Below the pieces are notes generated by a model that was not told the origin of the DNA, made no database searches, and was given only the letters and a program-made list of their open reading frames with translations. Below, piece by piece: positions 1-7,647 of a stretch of 24,766 nucleotides of DNA. A program made the position numbers and the translations under genes. Source of the DNA: a virus; IMG/VR virus record IMGVR_UViG_3300046506_000197, positions 1 to 24,766 of that record; one strand, 5' to 3'. The stretch's first letter is position 1. Every line of letters starts with the position of its first letter.

Positions 1-622
1 CAGTGTGTTTCAACACGGCCTGTCTGAAGCGGACCAGGTCCTGGCCCACCTGCAACAGCTGGGCGGCGGTATGCGGGCGAAAGACTTTCACCAGGTCGGC
101 GTCGTAGCAGGGGTAATCAGCGTCCGTATTGAGCAGCGCTAGGCCGGTCAGATTGAGCTGGTCGAAAATCTCACTGCCATAGCGCAGCGGCTCGCCCAGG
201 ACGTCCGATGTGAAACCGCTTTCAATATAGAGGGCACTGTCGGCGCTGATCGCCTCCAGCTTTTTCTGATGCAGCGCGGCCAGCACGGCGTTGATGTCGT
301 CCACCCATTCGCCGTTCTTCCAGATCTGATTGGGCCCCGGCTTTTTCAGGGTGTAGCCGGCCGGCACCGGTTCGAAACCTCCAAGGGTTCGCGGTTCGCC
401 GGTCTCGATGCTGTAGACGACAACACCGCCGAAGTAGTCGAGCAGCTGCCAGGCCTTGCCATTCCACCAAGCCGCTTTGTGCTCCGGTACTGTCGGCGGT
501 GGCGTCGTCACGCAGCCCCCTGGGATCAGGAATACACCAGGCTCTAGAGGGGATTCATCCGCTGTCACTGGACCGACTAAAATGCCCAGGTGATTGGTTT
601 GGTAGACGGTTTTCTTGTTCAT
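1..622 (-). CDS. Tail fibre assembly / DUF4376-like protein, 3' end cut by window edge
   Basis: The frame opens at ATG 622 (MNKKTVYQTNHLGILVGP) and stays open to base 1, giving at least 207 residues with the C-terminus missing. The start follows the tail fibre stop by eight bases, with a GAGAG ribosome site overlapping that stop. The N-terminal half has the short Trp- and Tyr-rich segments common in phage tail-fibre accessory proteins (AAWWNGKAWQLLDYF, QIWKNGEWVDD). The second half (VLAALHQKKLEAISADSALY, then a stretch with FDQLNLTGLALLNTD and a final HTAAQLLQVGQD) resembles DUF4376-type domains found after tail fibres. Position directly downstream of a collar fibre supports a chaperone or accessory role in fibre assembly. 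The family assignment is from memory of the pattern; the reading frame itself is certain. Confidence 0.8.
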   Translation of the reverse strand, partial: MNKKTVYQTNHLGILVGPVTADESPLEPGVFLIPGGCVTTPPPTVPEHKAAWWNGKAWQLLDYFGGVVVYSIETGEPRTLGGFEPVPAGYTLKKPGPNQIWKNGEWVDDINAVLAALHQKKLEAISADSALYIESGFTSDVLGEPLRYGSEIFDQLNLTGLALLNTDADYPCYDADLVKVFRPHTAAQLLQVGQDLVRFRQAVLKHT

Positions 623-630
623 AAAGGCTC

Positions 631-2148
631 TCAATACTTGATGCAGACCAGCAACGCCTCGTTGATCGGACGTGCTTCGGTGTCGCCATCGGCATAGATG
701 GTTAAGGTGTGCTGGTGAGTGCCGGCGGTACCGGTTGTAGTGTTGCCGGTCGGCGCAACAGCGATCTGACTGCCGTAATTCACGGTGACGTTACCGCCAC
801 TGCCTGCCGCCGAATAATGAGAGTGATGGCCTGCAACATCGGAGACACCTCCGTGGGTGTGAGTCAGGTTTGCTGGAGCCTGCATTGAGCCCAATCCACG
901 GTTCGGGTCAATGCCGCGACCGTCATCCAGACCCCGAGTAAACAGGCCACGACTGTCGCCCACGTTGAAGGTGGTGCTGCCGTCACCGGCGCCGTACCGG
1001 GTACCGAGCACCGCAAACAACTTGGCGTAGGCGGTGCGCGACACGTTGGCGCCGTTGCGCTTGAGCCACCCCGGGGGCGCGCTGGGCATATCAAAACTGG
1101 CCACCATGCCCACCAGCGAATCGCTGACCTGCTGGTTGAGACGGTTCAACGCGGCGGTGGTGGCCAGGATCTCGCTGCTGTTGGTCCCCGGATCATCACT
1201 TTTCGCATTCGGCAGGTTTCCAAGGCCCACGTCGCCCTTGGTGGTGCCCCGGGCGCGCAGATTGGGATAGTCACCGGTGCGGGCTGCGAAGTGCGTCACC
1301 AGCGCGCCATTGATCGGCTCAACGGTGCGCAGATCATCGACCTGGGCACTCGACACCACTTTGGCGATCGGCACGCAGTAGTGACGTGCACCGGCGCTGT
1401 CGATGTAGTCAGTGTGATTACCAGACATCACTTTCCAACTGGTCACCATGTCGCTGGCCTGACGCTCCAGACAAACATCCAGCCAGATCGTGTCGGTGAT
1501 GACGATACCTGCGACGGGGAGCGGCTCAGCAAGCACCACCCGGATGCCCTCCAGGTAGGCGACGCCAGGCGTGATATAGAAACTGTCGCCCAACCACTTG
1601 AAGGACAGCCCCGAGCCAAAGAAACAGGCACGACCAAATACATCGCGGTTGCTCTGCCGCTCGCGCTCGTCAATGCCGGCAAGGCGCACGGTGAAGTCAT
1701 GCTGCCAGGTGCTCGCGTCGATCGTGACGCCGGTCTGCGCCAGGGCACCATCGAACGCCACCAGGAAGTTACGGGTGACGTTGTTGCCGATCTGAAGCGG
1801 CGGGATGTTCTTGCGCTTCTGCTGCAACGGCACGTAGGACACGGCGAACAACAGACCGTCCTCGTCCTCGAGGCCGACCCAGTTGAAATCCCAGTCGCCA
1901 ATGTCCGACCCCAGCTGCGCGCTGTACACCACCTGGTTGGGGTTCACGTAGCCGGCGTTTTCTTTGGGAATGGTGTAGACCTGGACGATCTGCCCCGCTG
2001 GTGGTTTGCCGGCAGCGCGATCGATCGGCGTCACCGGGTCCAACCCGGGCACGTTGGCAAAGATGAATTTGCTGATGATCAGCGGCTTTTTCTGGCTTTG
2101 CTTCAGGGCAATCTGGCTTTCGCCGGCCAAGGTGATACTGGCGCTCAC
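631..2148 (-). CDS. Tail fibre with N-terminal collar-fibre domain and C-terminal tail collar domain
   Basis: A 505-residue receptor-binding tail fibre (P2 H equivalent). I place the start at GTG 2148 (MSASITLAGESQIALKQSQ) because TAGGAG sits eight bases upstream; the open frame also runs back to a TTG at 2172 inside gene I, which lacks a ribosome site. Residues 1 to about 200 look like the DUF3751/phage tail-collar fibre N-terminal domain that attaches the fibre to the baseplate. A fibre repeat-like stretch (TKGDVGLGNLPNAKSDD) lies near residues 303-319. A tail collar domain (GMVASFDMPSAPPGWLKRNG, then YAKLFAVLGTRYGAGDGSTTFNVGDSRGLF) covers about 347-405. The end is Gly-, Ser-, Thr- and His-rich (THTHGG, HHSHY, THQHTLTIY) and closes with ARPINEALLVCIKY, the usual end of such fibres. 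It should set host range. Confidence 0.9.
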   Translation of the reverse strand: MSASITLAGESQIALKQSQKKPLIISKFIFANVPGLDPVTPIDRAAGKPPAGQIVQVYTIPKENAGYVNPNQVVYSAQLGSDIGDWDFNWVGLEDEDGLLFAVSYVPLQQKRKNIPPLQIGNNVTRNFLVAFDGALAQTGVTIDASTWQHDFTVRLAGIDERERQSNRDVFGRACFFGSGLSFKWLGDSFYITPGVAYLEGIRVVLAEPLPVAGIVITDTIWLDVCLERQASDMVTSWKVMSGNHTDYIDSAGARHYCVPIAKVVSSAQVDDLRTVEPINGALVTHFAARTGDYPNLRARGTTKGDVGLGNLPNAKSDDPGTNSSEILATTAALNRLNQQVSDSLVGMVASFDMPSAPPGWLKRNGANVSRTAYAKLFAVLGTRYGAGDGSTTFNVGDSRGLFTRGLDDGRGIDPNRGLGSMQAPANLTHTHGGVSDVAGHHSHYSAAGSGGNVTVNYGSQIAVAPTGNTTTGTAGTHQHTLTIYADGDTEARPINEALLVCIKY

Positions 2149-2158
2149 TGTTGCGCTC

Positions 2159-2683
2159 CTACAGGGTGGCAACCAGCGTTTGCTGGTCGTCGTTGAAGTC
2201 GATCAAGGCGATTTGCAACGCCACGGGGGTAATGGTGAAAAAGTCATAGCGTCGGCAGGTGCGGCCGTATTGCTGGATCAGCACACGCAACAATTCGGGA
2301 TTGAGCGACAGCTGCGCGTTGCTGAACTTGAGCAGCACCACGTCCCAATCCCGATCGGGGTGGCGCTCCTCGATCTCGACGTAGCCCACGCCCAGGCGTT
2401 CGAAAATGCGCTTCATGCCGGCGGTGCTGCCGGCGTCCACGGAGTTGATAAAGGCGTACTTCACGCGCAACCGGTACAGGCTCTCGGGCTCACCTTTGAA
2501 GCGGGTCACGTCGCGCTGCCAAGCCCACAGTTCGAGGATGGCCATGTGGCAGTTGTCCGGATCGATCTGCGAATATGGCCAGCGCAACCAGCCGGTGACG
2601 GTTTCCCACCAGGTCTGTGCGGCGGCGGTCAGCTTTGACAGTTCGGTGCCTGCCAGCCAGAACGGCAGTTTGAGTTTGATCAC
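2159..2683 (-). CDS. I: Tail protein I (baseplate wedge, GpI)
   Basis: A 174-residue protein of the P2 GpI family (tail protein I), a baseplate component next to GpJ that links baseplate and tail fibre. Recognisable features are the Trp-rich N-terminal segment (QTWWETVTGWLRWPYSQIDPDNC), the conserved AILELWAWQRDV segment, and the R-V-K-Y-A-F-I-N-S-x-D-A-G-S block. The start is GTG 2683, which overlaps the stop of J as GTGA, so the two are translationally coupled. The stop at 2159-2161 (TAG) forms part of the ribosome site of the following tail fibre. Order J-I-fibre is that of P2. Confidence 0.92.
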   Translation of the reverse strand: MIKLKLPFWLAGTELSKLTAAAQTWWETVTGWLRWPYSQIDPDNCHMAILELWAWQRDVTRFKGEPESLYRLRVKYAFINSVDAGSTAGMKRIFERLGVGYVEIEERHPDRDWDVVLLKFSNAQLSLNPELLRVLIQQYGRTCRRYDFFTITPVALQIALIDFNDDQQTLVATL

Positions 2684-3855
2684 TGGATGGCCACCGTCAG
2701 TTTGTTGATCCGGGGGATGCTCAGCCCGCTGACGATGTCGTCCGCCGGCGTAATGCGCAGCGACTCGATGTCAGGGAACTGGCCGTGCAGTTCCTCGATC
2801 AACCGACTGAAACTGAACCGCGACTGGGGAAAGGTCAGCGTCGGTCGGTAGTCGCGGGGTGTGCTTTCGCGAAAGGCCGCACGCACGAACAGCTCGGCTT
2901 CTTTTTCCAGCGTGCTGATCTGATCAGCACTGAGGTTGGGACGCGGCCAGACGTTGACCTGGATAGTCGCTTGGGTTTCCGGCATGACCATGGCCAACAA
3001 GTCATCCCCATGGCCATGGTTACCACCGTCGCGGATGTGGGCGTTGATCTGCTCCAGGTACGAATCAGCCGGGACGCCGGCGTCGAATAGCACATAAGCG
3101 TTCGCACTGCCCGGTCCACGGGGTGCTCCGTGTTCGAAGTACACGCCGTCTGGCCGCACACCCGGGAAGGCGGAAATCATGGCGCGATACACTGCGTCGG
3201 TGTGCCATTGGTTGACCGCCGAGAACTGGTTGCGCACACGCAGACGCAGCTGGTCGTTGGGCTCGGGATCTGCACCAGGTGATTCCAGCCAGCCGTCACT
3301 GTTCACCACCTGGACGATGCCAGGCACGGGCAACGGAAGGATGGCGTAGTAACCCGGGGCCAGGTTGAAGCCGCTGCCAGCCTCGATCGCTTTCACCGGG
3401 ACTTCCAGCTGCAACTGGCCCTCCTGAAAGGTCGCGGCAGCCGTAGAAATCAGTTGATAGACGTTGCCGTTGATCGCAGCCGACTGCACCACGATGCCCT
3501 GTTTCAGCTCCATGGCACCGTCCGGCGTGGCCCGGGTAAATAGCAACGTGCCCTTGGCTTTCGTCGCGCCCTTGCGCTCGACGTTGACCGCCCAGGCGAG
3601 CATGTCCAGCCAGGCGTCCACCGCCGTTTTCACAAAGAAGTTCGGCAACACGGTCAGGCACAGGAAGTCGAGCAACCACATCACCGGCTTGGTAACCAGG
3701 GCGGTCATCACCCGCCAGAACGGCGAGTAGCTGCTGGTGTTGGCTACCTTGGCGCCTTGGGCCTCGACCTCTTTTTCCCACGCGGCCTTCAGATCGGCTT
3801 CGGTGGTCGGAATGCCGGCGTCGGCGATCACCTTTTTAAAATCAACCTCGCTCAC
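2680..3855 (-). CDS. J: Baseplate assembly protein J
   Basis: A 391-residue baseplate J-like protein (GpJ/Mu gp47 family), part of the wedge at the rim of the baseplate. Visible family features are the segment DAWLDMLAWAVNVERKGATKAKGTLLFTR near residues 80-110, the hydrophobic strand-rich core with AGSGFNLAPGYYAIL (about 158-172), the ESPGADPEPNDQLRLRVRNQF block (about 191-211), typical of baseplate J proteins, and the C-terminal FSFSRLIEELHGQFPDIESLRI. The start is GTG 3855, overlapping the stop of the DUF2590 gene as GTGA, with GAGG seven bases upstream inside that gene. Length and neighbours fit GpJ-type proteins, though it is longer than P2 GpJ (about 300 aa). Confidence 0.93.
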   Translation of the reverse strand: MSEVDFKKVIADAGIPTTEADLKAAWEKEVEAQGAKVANTSSYSPFWRVMTALVTKPVMWLLDFLCLTVLPNFFVKTAVDAWLDMLAWAVNVERKGATKAKGTLLFTRATPDGAMELKQGIVVQSAAINGNVYQLISTAAATFQEGQLQLEVPVKAIEAGSGFNLAPGYYAILPLPVPGIVQVVNSDGWLESPGADPEPNDQLRLRVRNQFSAVNQWHTDAVYRAMISAFPGVRPDGVYFEHGAPRGPGSANAYVLFDAGVPADSYLEQINAHIRDGGNHGHGDDLLAMVMPETQATIQVNVWPRPNLSADQISTLEKEAELFVRAAFRESTPRDYRPTLTFPQSRFSFSRLIEELHGQFPDIESLRITPADDIVSGLSIPRINKLTVAIQ

Positions 3856-4169
3856 AGACTTACCTCAATTGAACCGAATTTCAGGGTTTTGGCGGTCACC
3901 AGGTACGTGCCCGGTTCTTGCTGGGTGATGCGAGCCGTACCGGGCACCAGGCGCTCGTCGTCTTCCACCAACAGTTCCAGTTGCTGGATGCAGTCGCGCT
4001 GGCGCAGCCGATCGCGCTCGGCCACCAGCGTGACCAGCAGTCCGCTGTCGCGGATCATGTGAGCGATGTCCTGGGCGATGCAGGCGCGGTCATCGATCAG
4101 CCGCGGCTGACGCGACGGGTCCAAGGCCAGGTCGTTGTCGATGATCAACAGGTCTACGTATTCGCTCAC
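3852..4169 (-). CDS. DUF2590-type phage protein, probable baseplate W equivalent
   Basis: A 105-residue acidic protein between the tape measure and J, starting at GTG 4169 (GTGA overlap with the tape measure stop). It fits the DUF2590 family of VHML-like and related myoviruses: MSEYVDLLIIDNDLALDPSRQPRLIDDRACIAQDI, followed by a segment on a charged helix (RDSGLLVTLVAERD). The arrangement (a short protein immediately before J) and the content (LALD near the N-terminus, D-R-x-C-I-A-Q-D-I) parallel GpW/gp25-like baseplate proteins, which also precede J in P2. The structural role is inferred from position; the family is recognised with moderate confidence. Confidence 0.8.
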   Translation of the reverse strand: MSEYVDLLIIDNDLALDPSRQPRLIDDRACIAQDIAHMIRDSGLLVTLVAERDRLRQRDCIQQLELLVEDDERLVPGTARITQQEPGTYLVTAKTLKFGSIEVSL

Positions 4170-6151
4170 CCACCCACCGCCATGGAAACCATGTTTTCCA
4201 TCTCCAGCGGGTTCATCGGTTTGTTGTTCTGAATGGTGATGTTTTCCACGTGCACGCCCTTGTTCTGGCTGCTGCTGTTGTTCTGGATTTTGGTCAGCAG
4301 GCCACCGGGCGGCACCGCTGACGGGCCGGTTGGGGACAGGCTGGGGATAGCGGCGTTGATGGTCTGCTGGGCTTTCTGCGCGGCGTTGGCCGTGTCGGCG
4401 GCACTGTTCGCGGCATCGATCCCGGGCACCTCGGGCATGCCACCGAAACGCGCTTCGATGTTCACGCCGGGAATGCTGTTCATCAGCTCGATCAAGCCGT
4501 TAACGGCCTTGTAAAAGACGCTGACGATGCTGGCCCATGCCGCGCTGGCCATGCCGGACCAACCGCCCATGGAGTTGAACCAGTCGGACAAGGCTTTGAG
4601 CTGGGCGCTGACCCACTTGAACGCCTCGCTGTTGAGTAGTGCGGTGGTCCATTCGTCCCAGTAGTAGACGGCGGCAGCCACGGCCGCGACCAGGGCGATC
4701 ACGCCGATCACAATCCAAACGATCGGGTTGGCCAAAATCGCCGCGTTGACCAGCCAGATCGCGCCCTGCCACAGCAGCATCGCGCCGCGCACCAATGCCA
4801 GGCCGGCGCTCAGTGTGTAGATCACGGCCATGTACGCCAGAATCGCCAGCTTCTGCAGGACGAAGCCGGCGACGGTGCGCAGGTTCAACAACTGCACAAC
4901 TTTCCAGACCGTGATCAGGCCAAGCCAGGTCATCCGAGCAATGCCCACGACCATCGTCAGCAAGGACATGGCGCCGATGATCGTCAAGATGGTCAGCGCG
5001 GTGATGCCGATCACGCGGGTGATGTTCGGGAACAGCTGCGACCAGCGCACCAGCGTTTTGCCGATATCGACCATCTTGTTCATGAACGGCGTCAGCACCG
5101 GAATCAGCACCTGGCCAAACACCACACGCATGACTTCGACCAGGGATGCCCATTGCTGCCACGGATCGACCATGGCCTGAGCCATCTGCTCGGCCTTCTC
5201 CAGACCGCGCACCTTGCCCAACTGATCGAGGCTGTCACGCAAGCGCCCGGTGTCCTTGGCCAGTGCGCCAATGACCTGGGCACCTTCGCCGCCGAAAGCT
5301 TCCATCAGCTTGGCCCCGGCCGATGCGCTGGTCAGGTCGCCGAACTTGCCCTGGAGCTTGTCCAGGATCGACATCATCGGCAGGATCTTGCCCTGCTGGT
5401 CGGTGAACTTCATGCCGAGCTTGTCCGAGGCGGCGCCGATGTTCTCGAAAAACGCCTTGTAGCGTCCGCCGGCATCGCCGCCTTCCATGGTGCTGCTCAG
5501 CGTACCGATCACCGCCATCTGTTCGGCCAGGTCCACCCCGGCCGTCGTAGCGATCGCACCGGCCTCCTTGAACGCGTCTTTCATGGCGGCGCCGCTGGTG
5601 CGGAACAGTTGCACCGCCAGCGCCGTCTGCCCGCCGAGTTTTTCGACCCACGCGCCTTTGCCCATGGCGTCGGCCTGGGACTTCTGCAAGTTGTAGAGGG
5701 TGCCGACGTATTCGCCCATGGTCGCGGCATCGGTCTTGGTGGCCTTGGCCACTAGGTTGCTGGTATTGGTGAACGTGGCCAGCTGACTGCCGACCAGGCC
5801 TTTAATCGCGCCGTCGATCTGGTACGCCGAGGAGACGAATTCCCGGGCGTTCTCGCCGTAGTTCACCGCGAACTCCAACGACTTGCTGTTGAGCGCGGTC
5901 AATGCGTCTTCGGCCACGCCCAGCGATCGGACGTCGCCCAGGGCGCGATTAACCTCCAGTGCCGGCGCCATGGATTGCTGAATCCCGACCACCGCCGCCG
6001 TGACGCCGGCCAGGCCAAGGCCCATCGTCTTGATGTTCTTTTCACTCTGCTCGGCAAGGTCGGAAAAACCCATTTTCACCTTGCCCAGGGGCGCGGTGAC
6101 CTTGTCGGTCAGGCTCAAGATGAAAGCCAGGCTGGCGCTACGGTCTGCCAC
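4166..6151 (-). CDS. T: Tail tape measure protein (GpT)
   Basis: A 661-residue tape measure protein that sets tail length and is extruded on DNA injection. The start is GTG 6151, seven bases after the stop of the frameshifted chaperone product; the ribosome site is weak, so coupling to chaperone translation is likely. The N-terminus (SASLAFILSLTDKVTAPLGKVKMGFSDLAEQ) and the helical region to about residue 330, including GAIATTAGVDLAEQMAVIGTLSS, are of the PhageMin_Tail type. Long hydrophobic segments lie at about 378-408, 428-452 and 465-497, as expected of the membrane-penetrating part. The C-terminus is low-complexity (Ala, Pro, Asn, Ser), ending GVHVENITIQNNKPMNPLEMENMVSMAVGG. Its position after the E/E' pair is diagnostic. 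At 661 residues it is shorter than P2 T (about 815), so the tail may be shorter. Confidence 0.95.
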   Translation of the reverse strand: MADRSASLAFILSLTDKVTAPLGKVKMGFSDLAEQSEKNIKTMGLGLAGVTAAVVGIQQSMAPALEVNRALGDVRSLGVAEDALTALNSKSLEFAVNYGENAREFVSSAYQIDGAIKGLVGSQLATFTNTSNLVAKATKTDAATMGEYVGTLYNLQKSQADAMGKGAWVEKLGGQTALAVQLFRTSGAAMKDAFKEAGAIATTAGVDLAEQMAVIGTLSSTMEGGDAGGRYKAFFENIGAASDKLGMKFTDQQGKILPMMSILDKLQGKFGDLTSASAGAKLMEAFGGEGAQVIGALAKDTGRLRDSLDQLGKVRGLEKAEQMAQAMVDPWQQWASLVEVMRVVFGQVLIPVLTPFMNKMVDIGKTLVRWSQLFPNITRVIGITALTILTIIGAMSLLTMVVGIARMTWLGLITVWKVVQLLNLRTVAGFVLQKLAILAYMAVIYTLSAGLALVRGAMLLWQGAIWLVNAAILANPIVWIVIGVIALVAAVAAAVYYWDEWTTALLNSEAFKWVSAQLKALSDWFNSMGGWSGMASAAWASIVSVFYKAVNGLIELMNSIPGVNIEARFGGMPEVPGIDAANSAADTANAAQKAQQTINAAIPSLSPTGPSAVPPGGLLTKIQNNSSSQNKGVHVENITIQNNKPMNPLEMENMVSMAVGG

Positions 6152-6156
6152 TGTCG

Positions 6157-6611
6157 TTACCCGTTCATCGCGAGGGAAATGCCGTTAGCCACGGCGATTT
6201 CCGTACGTCTCCAGAATTCGTCCTCCAGCCACTTGGCCGTGCCCATCGCTTCAATCGTGGGCTCGGCGCCAGGTAGCCAGCGGTTCGTCAGGGCCACGAG
6301 TTGGCCCAGTCCGTTTTCGGTCAGGCGCTCAGCGTGGCCGAGCGCTTTTTTACGATCACCTCGACCTTCGGGCCGTACTCTTCAAGCAGCGCGCCGGCGA
6401 GCTGCATCACCATCACCGGGTTACGCAGCAACGGTTTCAAGGTGTCTTTTTCTTCCTGCTTGACGGTGGTGATCAGCAGGTTGTTGCCCGGGGCGACCTT
6501 GTTGGTGGTGGTAATGGCGTTGAAGTACTTGGTCACGTCCGCCGGGGTCAGGGTGAAAGTGAATTCCTGTTCGCCGATTTCCAGGGTGATTTCTGCGTTT
6601 TGCTCGTTCAT
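6157..6611 (-). CDS. Tail assembly chaperone, -1 frameshift fusion (E-E' type)
   Basis: Extended product made if ribosomes slip -1 at the heptamer A AAA AAG (6351 down to 6345). The zero frame supplies 89 residues ending in VIVKK; the -1 frame then reads ALGHAERLTENGLGQLVALT and continues for 62 residues to TAA at 6157-6159, ending KWLEDEFWRRTEIAVANGISLAMNG. The -1 frame has no good start of its own, is open exactly from the slip site to just before the tape measure, and its Trp-rich end is like second-frame parts of tail chaperones. In P2 the E and E+E' products arise in this way from a different slippery heptamer. Both forms are expected to bind the tape measure and recruit tube subunits. 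The frameshift is inferred from sequence only. Confidence 0.8.
6321..6611 (-). CDS. Tail assembly chaperone, short form (E type)
   Basis: A 96-residue protein, MNEQNAEITLEIGEQEFTFT and on to KKRSATLSA, directly upstream of the tape measure. It starts at ATG 6611 with GAGAG as ribosome site. Location between the tube/lysis block and the tape measure, small size, acidic N-terminus and a helical C-terminal half (NPVMVMQLAGALLEEYGPKVEVIVKK) fit the first-frame product of a phage tail assembly chaperone, which coats the tape measure protein during tail assembly and is absent from the virion. Most ribosomes should terminate at TGA 6321-6323; a minority make the longer fusion. It shows no useful sequence likeness to P2 E that I can recall, so the call rests on position and the frameshift architecture. 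Confidence 0.85.
   Translation of the reverse strand: MNEQNAEITLEIGEQEFTFTLTPADVTKYFNAITTTNKVAPGNNLLITTVKQEEKDTLKPLLRNPVMVMQLAGALLEEYGPKVEVIVKKRSATLSA
6345..6351 (-). promoter_or_regulatory. Programmed -1 ribosomal frameshift site, A AAA AAG
   Basis: Read on the minus strand, codons GTA AAA AAG place A AAA AAG in the correct phase for tandem -1 slippage; this heptamer is the very efficient one used by E. coli dnaX. Two possible stimulators flank it: GAGGTG (+ strand positions 6357-6362), a Shine-Dalgarno-like element five bases upstream, and GCGCTC pairing with GAGCGC (6 bp, 9-base loop) that begins at the last base of the heptamer. The dnaX element has the internal Shine-Dalgarno about 10 bases away, so spacing here is shorter and the hairpin is unusually close. 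Confidence 0.8.
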
Positions 6612-6658
6612 GGGTAGCTCTCTGTTGAGGTTAAAAAGTGGTTGCCTTGGTACGCCGG

Positions 6659-7114
6659 TTAACGCCGGCAGACCTTGAGTACGTGTTGCTGCAAGCCCAG
6701 GATCATTTGCTTGCTCAGGGCAAGCTGATCTCTGAGGGTGAAATAATCCGATCGAGCGTCTGTTGCGAGTTCGGGGGGGCCTGCATCAGCCAGGCCGCCG
6801 GCGCCGGTGTTGGCGGGCACTGCGGCGGGACAGGTAGCTTTGATCCACAACCGCTGATTGCCATCGTCAACAGCACGGCGCAAGCCTTCGTTTTCAGTAC
6901 GTGCATGGTTCAGTTCCGTGGTTCGTTCAAGATCGATGGCATCGCGATCGGCCAGCATCTCGCCGCTGATTCGGGCCGCTTCACGCAGGCCGACCACTTC
7001 GGTTAACGCGCTGTCGCGCTCGCGGCGGGCGGTGTCGCGCTGACCTTCCAACAGGTCAAAACCGAACCAGGCCACGCCACAGAACAACAAGAAAAAAAAG
7101 GCATTACTCGGCAT
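6659..7114 (-). CDS. Rz-like inner-membrane spanin (LysB)
   Basis: A 151-residue i-spanin. The true start is ATG 7114, which overlaps the endolysin stop (TGATG). Residues 4-20 (NAFFFLLFCGVAWFGFD) form one N-terminal membrane anchor, followed by a long charged coiled coil (about 22-85; GQRDTARRERDSALTEVVGL) in the periplasm, then a Pro/Ala/Gly-rich linker and a C-terminal amphipathic helix (FTLRDQLALSKQMILGLQQHV). The third gene of the lysis cassette is expected to pair with the nested o-spanin encoded at 6715-6906 and fuse inner and outer membranes after the endolysin degrades peptidoglycan. A 7-G run on the plus strand near 6774-6780 lies inside both overlapping frames. Confidence 0.9.
   Translation of the reverse strand: MPSNAFFFLLFCGVAWFGFDLLEGQRDTARRERDSALTEVVGLREAARISGEMLADRDAIDLERTTELNHARTENEGLRRAVDDGNQRLWIKATCPAAVPANTGAGGLADAGPPELATDARSDYFTLRDQLALSKQMILGLQQHVLKVCRR
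6715..6906 (-). CDS. Rz1-like outer-membrane lipoprotein spanin nested in Rz (LysC)
   Basis: A 63-residue frame lying wholly inside Rz in another reading frame. MHVLKTKACAVLLTMAISGCG is a short signal with lipobox I-S-G-C (Cys20), so the mature protein would be a lipoprotein of about 44 residues. It is Pro-rich straight after the lipid site (KLPVPPQCPPTPAPAAW), the hallmark of Rz1. Nested Rz/Rz1 pairs occur in lambda and P2 (lysB/lysC). The ATG at 6906 has no strong ribosome site; a start further in would be too short to keep the signal. The nesting, lipobox and proline content make a chance frame unlikely. Confidence 0.85.
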   Translation of the reverse strand: MHVLKTKACAVLLTMAISGCGSKLPVPPQCPPTPAPAAWLMQAPPNSQQTLDRIISPSEISLP

Positions 7115-7647
7115 CACAAGCCCTTCCTGCACCGATCTGCTTCAGCCAAACGCCGCGCATGCAGACCCCGGACGAACTCCTTTTTGCCCTGGGCATTGGT
7201 GACAAAGGCCCACACGGGTGTCTTGCCATCCGCCGCCCAGGCCAAGGCCTTGCAGCCCTCGGCGATATGGCCGACGTTGATCAGGCCCACGGCTCGACTG
7301 GAGCAGGTGCTGGGCACGCCGACGTTGTGGGAATGGCTGCTCAGTGCATCGAAAGTGTTCTGGCCCACCTGTTGATTGGTGATGCAGTCGGCGAGCTGCA
7401 ACTGTCCTTTTTGGATCACCAGTTGCTCGACCTGGTGGCATCGAGTGGGAGACCAGTAGTCACCGACCACGACAGGAAATGGGCTGGAGTAACGGGTGAT
7501 GCCCATGCACACGGTCGGCAGACCACGGGCCAGCTTGTCCGCATAAACGACGTTCTGGCCCTGGCCTTCCCAGGTGCCCAGGAACGCCACCAGCGAAGCG
7601 CTGGTCAGCGCAATGGCACCGGCGGCGATCTTGCCGCGCAGGCTCAT
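7114..7647 (-). CDS. SAR-type endolysin (lysozyme, GH24 fold)
   Basis: A 177-residue phage lysozyme that cleaves peptidoglycan. I take ATG 7647, which overlaps the stop of the preceding gene as ATGA, over a GTG three codons upstream. Residues 7-24 (IAAGAIALTSASLVAFLG) form a weakly hydrophobic, Ala/Gly/Ser-rich N-terminal segment of the signal-arrest-release kind. The active site follows: TWEGQGQNVVYADKLARGLPTVCMGIT, shown in part as E27, D37 and T45, with Cys47 next to it. The usual phage T4 lysozyme spacing is E-8-D-5-T; here it is E-9-D-7-T, as in a known subclass reading DKLAxGLPTVC. Six cysteines (47 and five later ones) would suit periplasmic disulfides and redox control of activation. 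Confidence 0.92.
   Translation of the reverse strand: MSLRGKIAAGAIALTSASLVAFLGTWEGQGQNVVYADKLARGLPTVCMGITRYSSPFPVVVGDYWSPTRCHQVEQLVIQKGQLQLADCITNQQVGQNTFDALSSHSHNVGVPSTCSSRAVGLINVGHIAEGCKALAWAADGKTPVWAFVTNAQGKKEFVRGLHARRLAEADRCRKGL

Noticed and set aside
222-470. 82-aa minus-strand frame at the left edge
   Set aside because: A shadow inside the truncated fibre-assembly gene, which has a good ribosome site and runs off the window.
1291-2196. 301-aa plus-strand frame
   Set aside because: Antisense to the tail fibre gene, no family likeness; a GC-rich shadow of a well-supported gene.
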